NCBI GenBank assembly: GCA_005281725.1
Contig: SSBO01000003.1
Location: 9,850,581-9,914,580 of the forward strand
Length of the DNA: 64,000 bases
Reading direction: 5' to 3'
From: Wuchereria bancrofti
Taxonomy: Eukaryota > Nematoda > Chromadorea > Rhabditida > Onchocercidae
Shown here: one piece after another, positions 38,901 through 50,650 of the stretch
Layout of the letters: each line of letters opens with the position of its first letter
Position numbering within the stretch: position 1 is the first letter of the stretch
Made by a program: the position numbers and the translations under genes
The notes under the pieces: generated by a model
What the model was told of the DNA's origin: nothing
What the model saw: only the letters and a program-made list of their open reading frames with translations
The model's database searches: none

Positions 38901-41900
38901 ATATATTATTGGAGTTTAATTCATATAAATATTAATTTTTTTCTTTTTTTTTTTTGATAGCTAAAATTGATTAGAAAAAAAGTAAGCCGATTAACAGATA
39001 AAAAAGACCGATAAAAAGTGAACTGATTAAAAGAAGCAGAGCATATAATATTTTAAAAATTTTATAGTTAATCATTCATTCATTTATTTATTTACTCATT
39101 TTCAAAAATAAATAAAAATTATTTGTGTAAATTATGAATAATTGAAAAAAAACAATTTAAAAAAAAACTACAAATGTTTTATTGCTTTGTATTTTGTACT
39201 AATTTTTTTAAGGAAAAAATCTAGAAAAAATATTTTAACAAATAATTGTTTATTTCCTTTTTTTTTCTTTATATTTTTAAATTGATAGGTTTAAAATAAA
39301 ATTTTTTTTACTCCTACGTTCTTTTTGTTAATTTCATATAGGAAAAATAATTTCTCTTTTTTTAAACTAATACATTATTCATTTATTTATTTTTGTTGCA
39401 GCTGAAAGAAAGAAAATTGAACAAAATGAGCAAAAATTATCAATGAATCAACATGCTAATATTAATTCATCAATTTTATCAAAAAATAAATTAATGACGA
39501 AAACGTTATCAGATGATCAAAACGAATCAATCAATTTATCAATGGAAACATCAACGAGTACAACAGCAAATCAATTGCAAAAAACCACCGAAATATTACA
39601 AAATGATGATGAAAAAATGTTGAAAAATTTTGAAACTATGGAAGCTACAAATTCAAAAGTGATGGTAAAATAGAGTAGTAAATTGATGTGAACAGATTTT
39701 TCTCCCTTTTTTTTTTTTTTTTTTTTTTTTCATTAATTTTTGTGTAAAAATGTTAATTTGTTAAATTTTTGTAAAAAAAAAAAAATTAATTGTTGCTAAC
39801 ACTCATTGTTGTTTTAGGTAGATTAAATTATTGCAAATATTTTGAAGATAAATTTGAAAAAAAAAAGTTATTTTTATCTTTTTTTTTTTACAATGAAATT
39901 AATAAAATTTTGCAGAATATCAGTCAGTCAGTATCGGAAACATCACTACGTACAATGTGGGAATTATTTAAGCAGGGCACATGGAAACAATCATCCAGGC
40001 CTAGTTGTTAGTTCGTTTAATTGGTGCAAAAAAATAAGTTTAAACTGAATAGAGAAATTAATTTTTTTTTTTAATAGGTTTAAATTTATGTATAATTTCT
40101 TCTATCATTCATTTTTTTTTTCCTTTTTTTTTGCAAATTGTAAATTATGTCATTCTTATTTAGTTAAATTTTTTAAGTATCATTAATTGCTTAAAATTTA
40201 TATCTTCTCTCTCTCTCTCTCTTTTTCTCTCCAATAAAAATGCACATATATTGATTTATTGCTTTCGTTTAAATTTAATTATTTAAATAAAATTTTTGTT
40301 ATTTCAATCTAAATGTTATTGTTTGTAATGTGAAAAAAAAAATTAGAGGAAAGTTTGAAAGTCTTTCTGCTTCTATCATTTATTTCAAATTTCATTTTTT
40401 TTTTTTGCTAAAAATAGAAAAAAAAAACTTTCTTTATTCAAACAATAAGCAATTTTTTACAAAAAAAAAAAAGAAAAAACACACAAAATTATTAAATAAG
40501 AAAAAAAATGTAACATAAGAATATTAATTATGTTATTAAATTTATTTTACTTTTTTTGAAAATAAAAAGAAAATTTTTTTTTTTGTTCATTTTTTCTTTG
40601 GAGCTACCAAATCTTCAACATCATCACTGGATCATCTTATCGATGTATTCTTATGTCGAAAACGGAACAAGAAAATTCATCCGGATACTATCACAATATC
40701 AAATGATACGGAATATCCGTTAAATACTATTAAAATATCAAATTCGACGATTGCTGATGCTCTTCCACCGATTTCTCCACCTTTTCATCTATCAAATGCG
40801 ACATTTACGACAGTTATCACATGTTGCAGTATCAATACTGCAACAACAACAACAATAACAACAACTGCAACTGCAACAACTGCAACAACAATAACAACAA
40901 CTGCAACAACAACAACAACAACAACAACAAATGATGCAATTAGCTGCTATTACTCGGCTAATAATATGGCAGAGCAATTATTCACTGCTACTGAAAAAGC
41001 ACCAATGCAAAGTCAATTATTGGAGCAAAAAATTATAACTGAAACAAAAACATTAACTACCAGAAGTACCATATCATTATTACCGCAAGAATTATCACTA
41101 TTATCAGTAACGAATACAACAGCACAATCAATGAATCCTACTACTACAACTATCATATCAGATCGATTAGAATTTCCTAAAATTGATCAGCAGTCAATAT
41201 CAAATGATGCAAAAAATGAATTATTACAACAAAATGATAAAATTGATAATGCTACTACAACTATCAATGAGATGATGCAACATTGTATGATTGATAAAAG
41301 TCAGAAATTATCAACAATTGAACAAAACGAAGATAAAATAAAAGGTATATTGGAATAAATACAAAAAGTTTACATAAATTATGCTTACTTCAAATTTTAA
41401 TTTAATTCTTTTTTCTTTGCTTTTTTCTTTTTTTTTAGATCAAATGGATAATAAATTATCAACAACTACTATTGTTAACAGTTCAGATAAACAATTGATA
41501 CAATGTAGCAGCAGTACAGAGCAATCCACTTCCAGTAAAACACAATCTGAGAATGATAGCTGTGATATGATAACAGTGATAAAGAATGATAGTGATAACG
41601 ATAATGTGAATGAAAAAATGCTACCAACAAATGGTGAATTGAGAAATGCATTAAAAGAGGTTATGAAGATAATAAATAATATTTTTTTTTTTGTTATTGT
41701 ATTTTTTTTAGTAGGAAAAAATTGCATTACAATAAACTTTTATTATTTTGAAGAAATATTTTTAAAAAAATTATAAATGATGTTTTGTTTTTTTTTAAAA
41801 AAAGAAATGGTGCTCGTTTTTTTTTGTCTTATAAAATTTTCAAAAAAAAAAAAAAAAATATTATAGGTAACATCAACAAAACCACCAATTAAACGGCTCA

Positions 41901-43695
41901 CTGAGAAGCAAAAAGAGAAATTAAGTACATCATGTGGACATTTGCATATTCAAAGTGATGATAAATTGAATAGAAAAGGTATGTAATAATTGCAGTAATA
42001 ATTAAGAAAAAATTCATTTTGTATCAAACCAGTTATTATTATTATTATTATAATTATTTTAAGAATGAAATGAAATTAACAGAATCAATTGTTGTTATTA
42101 TTATTATAGGTGATGGTGGTTCTGTTCGACAATTTTTAGCAACTGCAAGAAATGAATCACGACGAAAGCTTTCAAGTATATCAGAAAAAAGCATTGAAAT
42201 GATGAATGGCGGAAATCAACTGATATCAGCGCCAAGTAGTATCAGTTGTCCAACAACTACACGCAGAAGCAAAGGTTTTGATGTTAAATGATTATGATAA
42301 ATGATAATTTCTATTATGAAAATTTAATAATGTTTGTATTATGACATATGTTTTTTGAAGCTAATAAATTTGATTGTTTATCATTTTAGGCCTTTTCGTC
42401 ACTTTCAATTAATCATTTAGAAATTTCTAAATTTTTTAATCAGTTATAAATTACTTATAGGAATAGACAATATTGATTTGTAATTTACTTATAGGCCAAT
42501 TTACTTATAGATATAGGTAATATTAACTTGCAATTTACTTATAGGAATAGACAATATTGATTTGTGATTTGCAATTACTTATAGGCCAATTTACTTATAG
42601 ATATAGGTAATATTAACTTGCAATTTACTTATAGGAATAGACAATATTGATTTGTGATTTGCAATTACTTGTAGGGCAATTTACTTATAGGAATAGGTAA
42701 TATTCCTTTTGTAGATTATAAACAACCACCATGTACATTGCAAAGATACCGTGAAAATGCTTACGGGGTATGGAATTATTTTTTCGCAGATTTAATGACA
42801 TCATTAACCGAAGAGCCAACAACTAATATCAATGATCGTGCAAAAACAATTCCAAATAATAATGGTACAACAATACGAAATGCTAGCAGTAAGCATTCTC
42901 ATTTATCATAAATTAATGAAAAAATAATTAATGATTAAATTTATTTATAGATTGGAGTAAATTAGAGCAGAATCGAATTAATGCTAAAATGAAACATAAA
43001 ATTGGTAGTAATACAAGTAATTGGCATCAACAGTCAATTGCTATTACTGATAAACAACGCCCATCGTGGAATTTTTCACCATTAAAAGATGGTTAGTACT
43101 TGTAATAAATAGATAATTAGAAAATTTTGAAACAAATGTATTATATACAATCTACAATAATTATTTTATCTTATCAAATAATCCACATATATAAATGATG
43201 AAAAATTAAAATTTAATTTTATTACTAATCATTTAAATTATTTTAACTACTAAGCAATTTGTATATTTTCAACTTTTATTCATATATGTATGTGTGACAA
43301 ATGACAAATATTTGTTTATGATTAACATATTAAGCATTTATTATTCTTTCACAAATACTAATAATATTATTTGAGGTAAATTGGATCGTATTGCGCCACT
43401 TCAACCTGTTTTTTCACATAGCAATCAGCCGCGCAAATGGCTTTCAGCATTACATCTTAACGACGATAAATGTGCTACAACTTTACAGTCCAGTAGAAGA
43501 AATATTAGTGAACGTCGACAAAGTGATTGCAATTTACATAATATTTCACATTCACGTATGATACGTGGATCACATTCAGCACGATTGCATACACGTTTAA
43601 CATCTGCTAAAATGTCACGAAATAGCAGTGGCGTAAAATGGACACCAAACGATGCCAATAATCAACTGATAAAAGAACAATTATGGTGGGGGTAA
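32880..43695 (+). CDS. Large type I membrane protein with LDLR class A and EGF-like segments, 22 exons (unnamed)
   Basis: Exons: 32880-33009, 33604-33789, 34375-34452, 34524-34568, 34887-35000, 35199-35721, 36072-36382, 36513-36677, 36991-37085, 37374-37527, 37949-38129, 38276-38426, 38528-38885, 39402-39664, 39916-40006, 40604-41344, 41439-41659, 41867-41978, 42110-42274, 42691-42888, 42951-43091, 43376-43695. Phases agree throughout, giving about 1,580 aa. Residues 1-35 are signal-like. An LDLR-A module has the HDGIVDCPDGSDEFC signature at about 90-107, followed by more Cys-rich segments. Residues 185-460 are an N/S/Q-rich spacer. EGF-like Cys patterns (PLCTCPAGQMPSG; YECRCHDGW) precede one membrane span at about 667-692, then the stop-transfer KRRRR. 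The tail of about 890 aa is T/S/N/Q-rich with a more ordered end (YGVWNYFFADLM). It resembles matrix or lipoprotein receptors, but I cannot name the family. Exon limits at 35721/36072, 38885 and 40604 are the least certain. Confidence 0.8.
33790..34090. repeat. Degenerate tandem repeat filling the intron after exon 33789
   Basis: About six imperfect units read TTAATATTGTAATCTTTTTA followed by AATAAGTTAAATT. The first lies right after the donor GTAAGTTAATTAATGAG, which the unit resembles. Confidence 0.75.
35836..35910. repeat. (AAT)n microsatellite in an intron
   Basis: About 24 AAT triplets lie between exons 35199-35721 and 36072-36382. In one frame they would encode poly-Asn, but that frame has no phase-compatible connection to the upstream or downstream exon, so I place the run in the intron. 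Confidence 0.9.
37141..37252 (+). repeat. Decayed duplicate of exon 37374-37527 and its acceptor
   Basis: A GA-rich run, then AACATTTATCAAAATGCATTTCAACTG and diverged coding sequence (TTATGTCCGGCATGATGGTC), repeats the segment at about 37306-37445, which has the working acceptor TATTTCAG|TTG and CTTGTGTCCGGCGTGATGGTC. In the upstream copy the AG is changed to AA and the reading frame meets TGA almost at once, so it is a dead pseudoexon. Confidence 0.9.
38886..38935 (+). other. Possible alternative short end of the receptor
   Basis: If the donor at 38886 (AAAT|GTTGGT) is not used, the frame runs 16 codons further to TAA at 38933-38935. That would give a protein of about 846 aa that keeps the membrane span but loses most of the tail. 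This is a reading-frame observation only. Confidence 0.3.
40836..40930. repeat. CAA/ACA triplet repeat within a tail exon
   Basis: An imperfect (ACA)n run with GCA and ATA interruptions encodes a Thr-rich stretch in exon 40604-41344. On the opposite strand it gives a spurious poly-Cys frame. Confidence 0.85.
42451..42690 (+). repeat. Minisatellite built from a splice acceptor, about 90-bp higher-order period
   Basis: TTACTTATAG occurs at 42451, 42485, 42501, 42535, 42575, 42591, 42625 and 42681, with TTACTTGTAG at 42665. Several copies are followed by GAATAG-CAATATT, which matches the first bases of exon 42691-42888. Only the last copy leads into open sequence. Confidence 0.9.
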
Positions 43696-45110
43696 ATAAT
43701 ACAATAAAAAAAAATTTAATAAATTTGCCTTTATCCACTTAATTTAATTAATCAGGGAAGATTTCTGATGATTATTATCATTGCAGTGATATATTTGTCA
43801 TGAATTTGTTAATTATAAATATTTTTGGTTTATATTTTGTATTAATAAAATGATAGTAATACTTATGTTCAAAACAACTAAACATTTCAAAAATTTCAAT
43901 TCTATATACTTTAAAAAAAAATTTTTTTCTTTTTTGTTAAATCAGCAAATAATATTGAATTAGAATTATTAAAATAAAAAAAATACATTAAGCATATTAT
44001 TAGCATGCCTAAAATTTTATTTGCATTTTGTTAAGCGAAATGAATGTATGTTAATCAATCAACTATCTCGATGTGTCCTAGTTAAATTTTCTTATTCCGA
44101 TTTAAATTGAACTAATCATAAAATTAAAAATTCAACTTTAGCAGGTTTATTGTTAAATTCTCGTAAACGTATTGTTTTCTATTGCATAATAAATTAGGTA
44201 ATGTTACAAAGCACTACAAAACAAATTCTTGAAAATTTACAGCAATCTCAAACAGCAATGTTTTCATATATTAATTGTGCTAAATGGATTAAATGATACA
44301 ATACACTTCTGGAAATTATGTCAGAATAAGATTTTTATTTGTCAAAATGTGAGCACTTTTCTAATTAACTGCTTGATAGATATAATTTGAACACAGTTAA
44401 AAACATCATTTACTTTTAAGAAAAGAAAAAAAATATTGCTAGTAATGATATAAGTTTTGACTGTTAAGGAATATTTGTATTTATTATTTGTATTACTTCC
44501 TTTCTTTTCTTTCATCCATTCAAAAATAAAAATAGCCCAAAATATTTCAGATGAGTAAAAAACATTGAATATTCCAAAAAAAATTATATTATTATTAAAA
44601 AGGATTATTTAAAATACTATATTATCACTAAAGAGGAATATTATTTTAGAAGAAAGTTATAAAAGAATATTATGGAAAAAAAATTATAAAGGAAATATTG
44701 TTTTAAAAAATATTGCATTATCATTAAAAAGGAATATTACCAAAAAAGATATTACATTATTATTAAAAAGGCATATTACTAATATATATAAAAGGAAATA
44801 ATATTACTATAAATTATTATTATTATTATTAAAAAGGCATATTACTAATATATATAAAAGGAAATAATATTACTATAAATTATTATTATTATTAAAAAGG
44901 AATATTACTAAAAAAATGTTACATTGTTATTAAAAAAGAATATTATTTAAAAACAAAAAAATTATAAAGGAATATTATTAACTTTTTGCTTTTCTTCTTA
45001 ACTAATCATTTGTTAATTGAAAAAAATAGGAAAAAACTGATCGTTGCATAAATTTAAAGTCTGAAATTAATTGATACCAATCTATTGTACATTGTTTGTT
45101 AATTTGATAT
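43696..45110. other. Intergenic stretch with degenerate ATT/AAAAGGAATATT repeats
   Basis: No gene is seen. From about 44590 to 44960 the DNA is made of degenerate units such as TTATTAAAAAGGAATATTAC, including a tandem duplication of about 65 bp at 44765-44893 (AAAAGGCATATTACTAATAT). Confidence 0.6.
43718..43723 (+). promoter_or_regulatory. AATAAA polyadenylation signal after the receptor
   Basis: AATAAA lies 23 bases after the TAA at 43695, with another AATAAA at 43703. Position fits a short nematode 3' UTR; use is inferred. Confidence 0.45.
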
Positions 45111-45650
45111 TTCCTTATACTTACTTATACATTTATCAATAATGGAACAGTTATTATTACTTTTCCTCGATTCCTTATACTTACTTATACCTTTATCAAC
45201 AATGGAACAGTTATTATTACTTTTCCTCGATTCCTTATACTTACTTATACCTTTATCAATAATGGAACAGTTATTATTACTTTTCCTCGATTCTTTATAC
45301 TTACTTATACCTTTATCAATAATGGAACAGTTATTATTACTTTTCCTCGATTCTTTATACTTACTTATACCTTTATCAATAATGGAACAGTTATTATTAC
45401 TTTTCCTCGATTCTTTATACTTAGTTATACCTTTGTCAATAATGGAACAGTTATTATTACTTTTCCTCGATTCCTTATACTTACTTATACCTTTATCAAT
45501 AATGGAACAGTTATTATTACTTTTCCTCGATTCTTTATACTTACTTATACCTTTATCAATAATGGAACAGTTATTATTACTTTTCCTCGATTCCTTATAC
45601 TTACTTATACCTTTATCAATAATGGAACAGTTATTATTACTTCCTCTCGA
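45111..45650. repeat. 60-bp minisatellite, nine copies, open on both strands
   Basis: Nine units of exactly 60 bp start at 45111 and every 60 bases after. The unit begins TTCCTTATACTTACTTATAC and contains ATGGAACAG. Because 60 is a multiple of three, both strands carry long open frames: plus 45142-45777 (211 codons, hydrophobic unit MEQLLLLFLDSLYLLIPLSI) and minus 45728-45099 (209 codons, hydrophilic unit KSNNNCSIIDKGISKYKESR). Copies differ by few bases. The commonest change, TCC/TCT, is silent in both frames (Ser on plus; Lys AAG/AAA on minus). No family is recognised for either product, and the array may be non-coding. Confidence 0.9.
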
Positions 45651-46230
45651 CAATATATTCCGCGACATTCTCCCCACTACCACACCTTCTCGGATGATCC
45701 GTAAAATATCGGAAAAAAAATTGATCAAACTTTTTTGTAAATGTGTTTTTCGAAGCTGTTCTACTTCTCGATGTTAAATTACATTGTTATTTGCGTTGTC
45801 GTAGTAATGCTGATGCATTATAATTTACTAGATATGCGTATGCACGTACGTGAGTGTGATGTAAGTGAGCGTGAAATATTAGAAAAGCAAAACTGTGCAG
45901 CAGTAGCTTTATTTTACATCGATATTTAAACGTATTGGATTACGTAATACGTGAATTTATTTATATTTATAGATATGTGTGTTTACGTACGTATGCGTTT
46001 GTGTTTCAGTTGATATAAATGAGTAAAGATTATTGTGTTAGCAGTTATTAAACTTCAAATATTATTGTTATTTTATTATTGTACCTGATTGATTCGTTTA
46101 GGAACGTAACGTAAGTTACTGAAAACATCATTGATATATCTCCTCCAAGTATCTTTTTTTTTTCTTTCTTTTTTTGTTAAATTTGGATGTAATTATTTTT
46201 AGATAATAAGTAAAAAATATGAATGTATTA
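45651..46230. other. Spacer upstream of the L-type lectin
   Basis: Unique AT-rich sequence after the minisatellite, with GT/AC-rich patches near 45830-46010. No gene is supported. The 3' end of the plus-strand frame and the 5' end of the minus-strand frame of the minisatellite extend into the first part. Confidence 0.4.
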
Positions 46231-46231
46231 T

Positions 46232-46233
46232 AG
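46232..46233 (+). promoter_or_regulatory. Likely spliced-leader acceptor of the L-type lectin
   Basis: GTATTATAG ends 10 bases before the ATG at 46244. An ATG at 46223 in the same frame lies upstream of the acceptor and would be removed if it is used, so 46244 is preferred. Confidence 0.55.
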
Positions 46234-46243
46234 GAGTTATAAT

Positions 46244-48782
46244 ATGTTGTTAACTCATCATTTATTCATTCCATTCCTTACTTATTATTTGTCACTGCAA
46301 ATAAGGAACACTTATGGTCAACAACAACAACAACAACAACAACGACTACAACTAAGTGATACATCAGTTGATGAATGGCGTGGATATTTCAGGAAAGAAC
46401 ATTCATTAGCTAAACCATATCAAGGTTATTACATTATATTTACTTGTTTGTTATATTAAAATCAAATTTTACAGTTCAAGAAATTCAGTCGAATTTAATG
46501 TCTTTTTTTTTCATGTGTTTTCTTATGTAAGGGAGAAGAAGTAGTACGGCCAGATTTGTTTGTACTCTTTAATGTATTGTTTATATATTTATTTATTTTA
46601 GTTTTATATATAAATTTGTTAAGTTTGTTATCTCAATTGCACATTAAGTGTGCACATAAATACATGGTGTAAGTCATCGTTCAAGACAACTTGATTTCGT
46701 GTTGATAGCTTGTCTATATGGAATGACGTACAAGACATATTGTTAATGAAATGACTTCAAAAAAAAAAAAAACTATTATGTAGTGTAATTGTTATTCATT
46801 CAATGATGATGAATTTTTTGAACAGATTCCCATTTTTTTTTTCACTTTAAGGAAAAAGATTTTTACAGTATAATAAAAGTAATCATGTGTTTGCTATTTT
46901 ATTTAAAGGTAATGGAATGGGTATTCCATATTGGGACATACAAGGTACAACTATTGTTACTGGACAATATGTTCGTTTAACAGCGGATACACAAAGTGTT
47001 CAAGGTGGCATTTGGAATAATGTGGTAAGTCGATTTGTTTATCTTTCCGTAAAATGTGTTTCTGCTGTTTACACTTTTGAATGTGAGTTACATTAGTCAG
47101 CTGATTATCGAATGATCAATCATTCAATCTTTTTCAATCAATCTTTGAAAGGCAGAATTTTGCCTTTTTTCTGCACAAAATTTTAGTCTAGTGCTCAGTA
47201 TCTCAGCTGCTCATTAAGTGTGCACATTAATACTTTTTGATCGCGTATTACTTGTTAAACTCGTTAAATGTTACACTTAATAAGTTGACAGTTCTGGCAA
47301 TTCCTAACACTTTTTAAAAGAGAGCCATAGATTTCTTAATGTTTTCAAATAATTTACGCTTAATTCTTATCTAAAAAATGAGCATGAAATAATTTTTCAA
47401 CAAGATTATCATTTCTTCATAGCCCGTGAATGTTCGAGATTGGGAACTACATGTAAATTTTGCTATTCATGGTTCCACTGGTGATTTATTCGGTGATGGA
47501 GCAGCTATATGGTATGTGCAAGATCCTGCTCAAGCAGGACCTGTATTTGGATCGAAAGATTATTTCCGTGGTTTAGGAATTTTTCTGGACACCTATAGTA
47601 ATCATAATGGACCACATGGGGTAAATTTTTCTTCCTTATGTGCATTTATTGAAATTTACAATTTTCTTCCGGTAATATCAGTTATATCTGACGAAATTTA
47701 TCAGTCAGTTATATTTATAAATATATGATATTAAAGAGAAATTTTCTAGCATGGTCATCCATATATCTCAGCAATGATCAATAATGGTTCTCTTCATTAT
47801 GATCATGATATGGATGGTACACATACACAATTGGGTGGTGAACATACAGGTTGTGAGGCAAAATTTCGAAACAAACAACATCAGACGCAAATAATGATTC
47901 GATATGTTGGTGATGTACTGTCGGTTCGTTTATTTTTATTTTGAAAAATTACTTTAATACAGTGTATTATATTGGTAACATTTTACTATGCAGAAGAAAA
48001 ACAACTGTAATGAATTATTTGACGAAATAATTGAATTAAATATGTTTCTGATTTATGAAATTGTTGCTATAAAATATAGCTTAATTTGAAAAAAAAAAGA
48101 AAACTAGTGGCAATAAGAGAAAATATGAAATAAAATGTTAAAAACAATAAAGAAAATAATGAGAAATGAGTTATTTAGAAAATTAAAATGAAGTATACTG
48201 GTGTATTTTTGATTGTTTTACATTTTATGTTGTAGATCTACACTGATGTTTTGGGCACTGGGCAATGGAAAGAGTGCATGAGTGTTGATGGTGTTCAGTT
48301 ACCTACAGGATATCATTTCGGTATTACAGCTGCTACGGGCGATTTATCCGGTATTTGCATTTTAAGCTTTATTTTTTTGTCACCCCGTCTAGATTTTTAC
48401 ACTGAGAATGAATTTTATTAATTTCGATATTTTTTAATCATTCAAAACTTTATATTTGTTTTACATTATCAAAGTGTCATTACTTAATTGATTTGACTTT
48501 ACAGACTATCATGATATTATATCGGTACGCATGTTTGAACAAGAATTTGCACATGTGCAGCATGGTACTGGTGTTACCGTAGATCCTCGACAGCGTGAAC
48601 CATATGCACAAAATGTTGCAGCGCCACGTGATCACATCGATCAACCACCAGCATCAAAATTAGGATGGTTTGGTACCACAGTATTAGTAATATTAGGTGG
48701 TGCTTTATGTGTATTAGTTTTATGGTTTGGTGTTATTTTTGTCAATCATCGTCAGCAAATGTCGAGGAAACGATTCTACTGA
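46244..48782 (+). CDS. LMAN2: VIP36/LMAN2-type L-type lectin, complete
   Basis: This type I membrane lectin binds high-mannose glycans on cargo glycoproteins in the ER-Golgi pathway. Six exons join in phase: 46244-46424, 46909-47024, 47423-47620, 47750-47923, 48236-48350, 48505-48782. The product is 353 aa, close to 356 in human LMAN2. A signal-like N-terminus is followed by a short poly-Gln run and then the lectin domain from KEHSLAKPYQG. Ca/mannose-site residues are visible in GDGAAIW (D124), FLDTYSNHNG (D155, Y157, N159) and YDHDMDG (H184). TGYHFGITAATGDLSDYHDI closes the domain. One membrane span (about 314-340) precedes a short cytosolic tail ending KRFY, the VIP36-type ending, rather than the KKFF type of ERGIC-53. 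The related nematode name may be ile-2; I am less sure of that than of the family. Confidence 0.96.
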
Positions 48783-50650
48783 TGCACATGCTTGATAACA
48801 TTTCATTTTTCTTTTTTTTTTTTCTTCTTTTTTAGGTGTTTATGAAAGGGATTTTGATTAGTTGCATCAAACCGTTTAATAGTCTCAGTAATCTGATGTT
48901 TAGTAATGGAAATTATAAATTGTTTTCTTTTTCTTTCCTTTTTCTTTTTTTTTTTTAAAAATAAATGATCAGTCTTTTTTATTTTTTAATGAATGATCAG
49001 TCGTATTATAATAATGATATATGAGGGATGTGATACATTTTACATGCTGCTTACACTTTGTTAAACTGCATACACTATTCTTTTTTTCATGAAGTTTCAT
49101 ATACGAAATAATTTTTGATTGTGCCTTGTTAGTTGATTCAAAATTGATCTTTCAGTAAACAGAGGTAAATAAGTAAGATTTGCTAAGATGAAGATATTTA
49201 AAGAGATTTTTTAAACTTGTTTGTGCACTAGTTTCATTCATATGATGAATTAATTATTTCATAAAAATTTGAATAAGTGTTTTATTTACCTATTATTTAT
49301 TAGATATGTGAAATTATAATCAATTCTCAAAAGATCCAAAAATTTGCCATGAAATTTTTATCTAGTACGATAGATAGTAGTAATAGGGAATTAATTTTCA
49401 GCATCAGAAAATTAAGGCATTATGTTTAATCTAGATGTATTACTTGTAGCATTTTTTAGTTGAATGCTCGTATTTAGGAATGCTCATGTGTTTTTTTTTT
49501 TTTTTTTTTTTTTTTTTTTGTTGGCTAAAATTGTTGCTATTTAGAAATACTACTATACTTGTTATCAGTTTGTGTTAAAATATTTGCCTATTTCAAGCGT
49601 AATTATATAACCATTACATATTGGATCTTAATTTTTTGATTAAATATATATTAATGCAATATTATACACATTTCTTCGATAATTTTTATACGATTTTCTT
49701 AACACTATGCAAGTACACAATATCAAAAATTGATCAGACAATATTCTCTTTATCATGTGTTGCTAACAAATTGGATAATTTTCTAAGTTTTTTGAAAATT
49801 TCTGGTTTTTTCTTTTTGTTTTCATTAGCATAATGACTCATCTGATATATTTGATTTTTTTGTAAGTTAAATTAAATTATCTTACTAGTTTTTTCAAAAA
49901 CCAATAAAATTTATGGAAATTACAATTTGTTAGAACTGATGATATATCTTTTAATATGTACTCTAATAATATATGTCATCTGTTTATTCTTTTATTATAA
50001 TTACCAATTTCTTATTAATGAGCCCTTTTTTTTCTAATTAACATTTCCTTTGAATTCATTCACATTCAAGGTTCCCTATACAATTTGTACGTTTGGCAAA
50101 TAGCATTGTCAGTTGTTTTATTTGCTTTTTCTTTTTTTTAAATTTGTGTTTATGAATATGATTGCTTACATGTTTTTTTTTTGAAATGGGTTACTATATG
50201 AATAAAATTTTCTTTTTATCTACTCTACTTTAATCTACTTTACATTTTTGTTTTTTGTTTTCTTTTTCCTCTCACAATAAATCATATTTGAAATACAAAA
50301 AATATGTGAACAAAATTAACACATGACAAAATCAATAACATTCATTACACTATCAACAAAAAAGAAAAAAATAAGCATCGGAAGCGTGAAATATAGCTTT
50401 TAGACTTTCTTATCTTTTTTTTTCTTTTTAATGATATCTACATATAAAGTGTTTCTTCTTATCAGTAAAAATAATCATTTGCACTTCCTAACATTATCAA
50501 TTGTCTTACTTTTAAAACTTCCATTTAACTTTTCCCTCGTATACTTACTTCTCTCTTCCAAATCATTCAATAATTTTTACAAAAAAAGAAAAAAATTAAT
50601 TATTTATTCGCTTTTAATTTCAACTAAACTATACAAACAAAAGTGAAATT
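48783..50650. other. 3' UTR and intergenic stretch, no supported gene
   Basis: It begins with the 3' UTR of the lectin. AT-rich spacer follows, with a long T run at about 49492-49519. No domain-bearing frame was found. Confidence 0.5.
48960..48965 (+). promoter_or_regulatory. AATAAA polyadenylation signal after the lectin
   Basis: AATAAA occurs 178 bases after the stop codon, following a T-rich stretch. Position is plausible; use is inferred. Confidence 0.4.

Noticed and set aside
40792..40977. Minus-strand frame with a long poly-Cys run
   Set aside because: It is the reverse of the (ACA)n Thr-coding repeat in the receptor tail exon; no independent coding features.
43425..43658. Minus-strand 77-codon frame
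   Set aside because: Antisense shadow of the last receptor exon.
45111..45650. CRISPR array
   Set aside because: Units are 60 bp, directly adjacent and without variable spacers, in eukaryotic DNA; it is a minisatellite.
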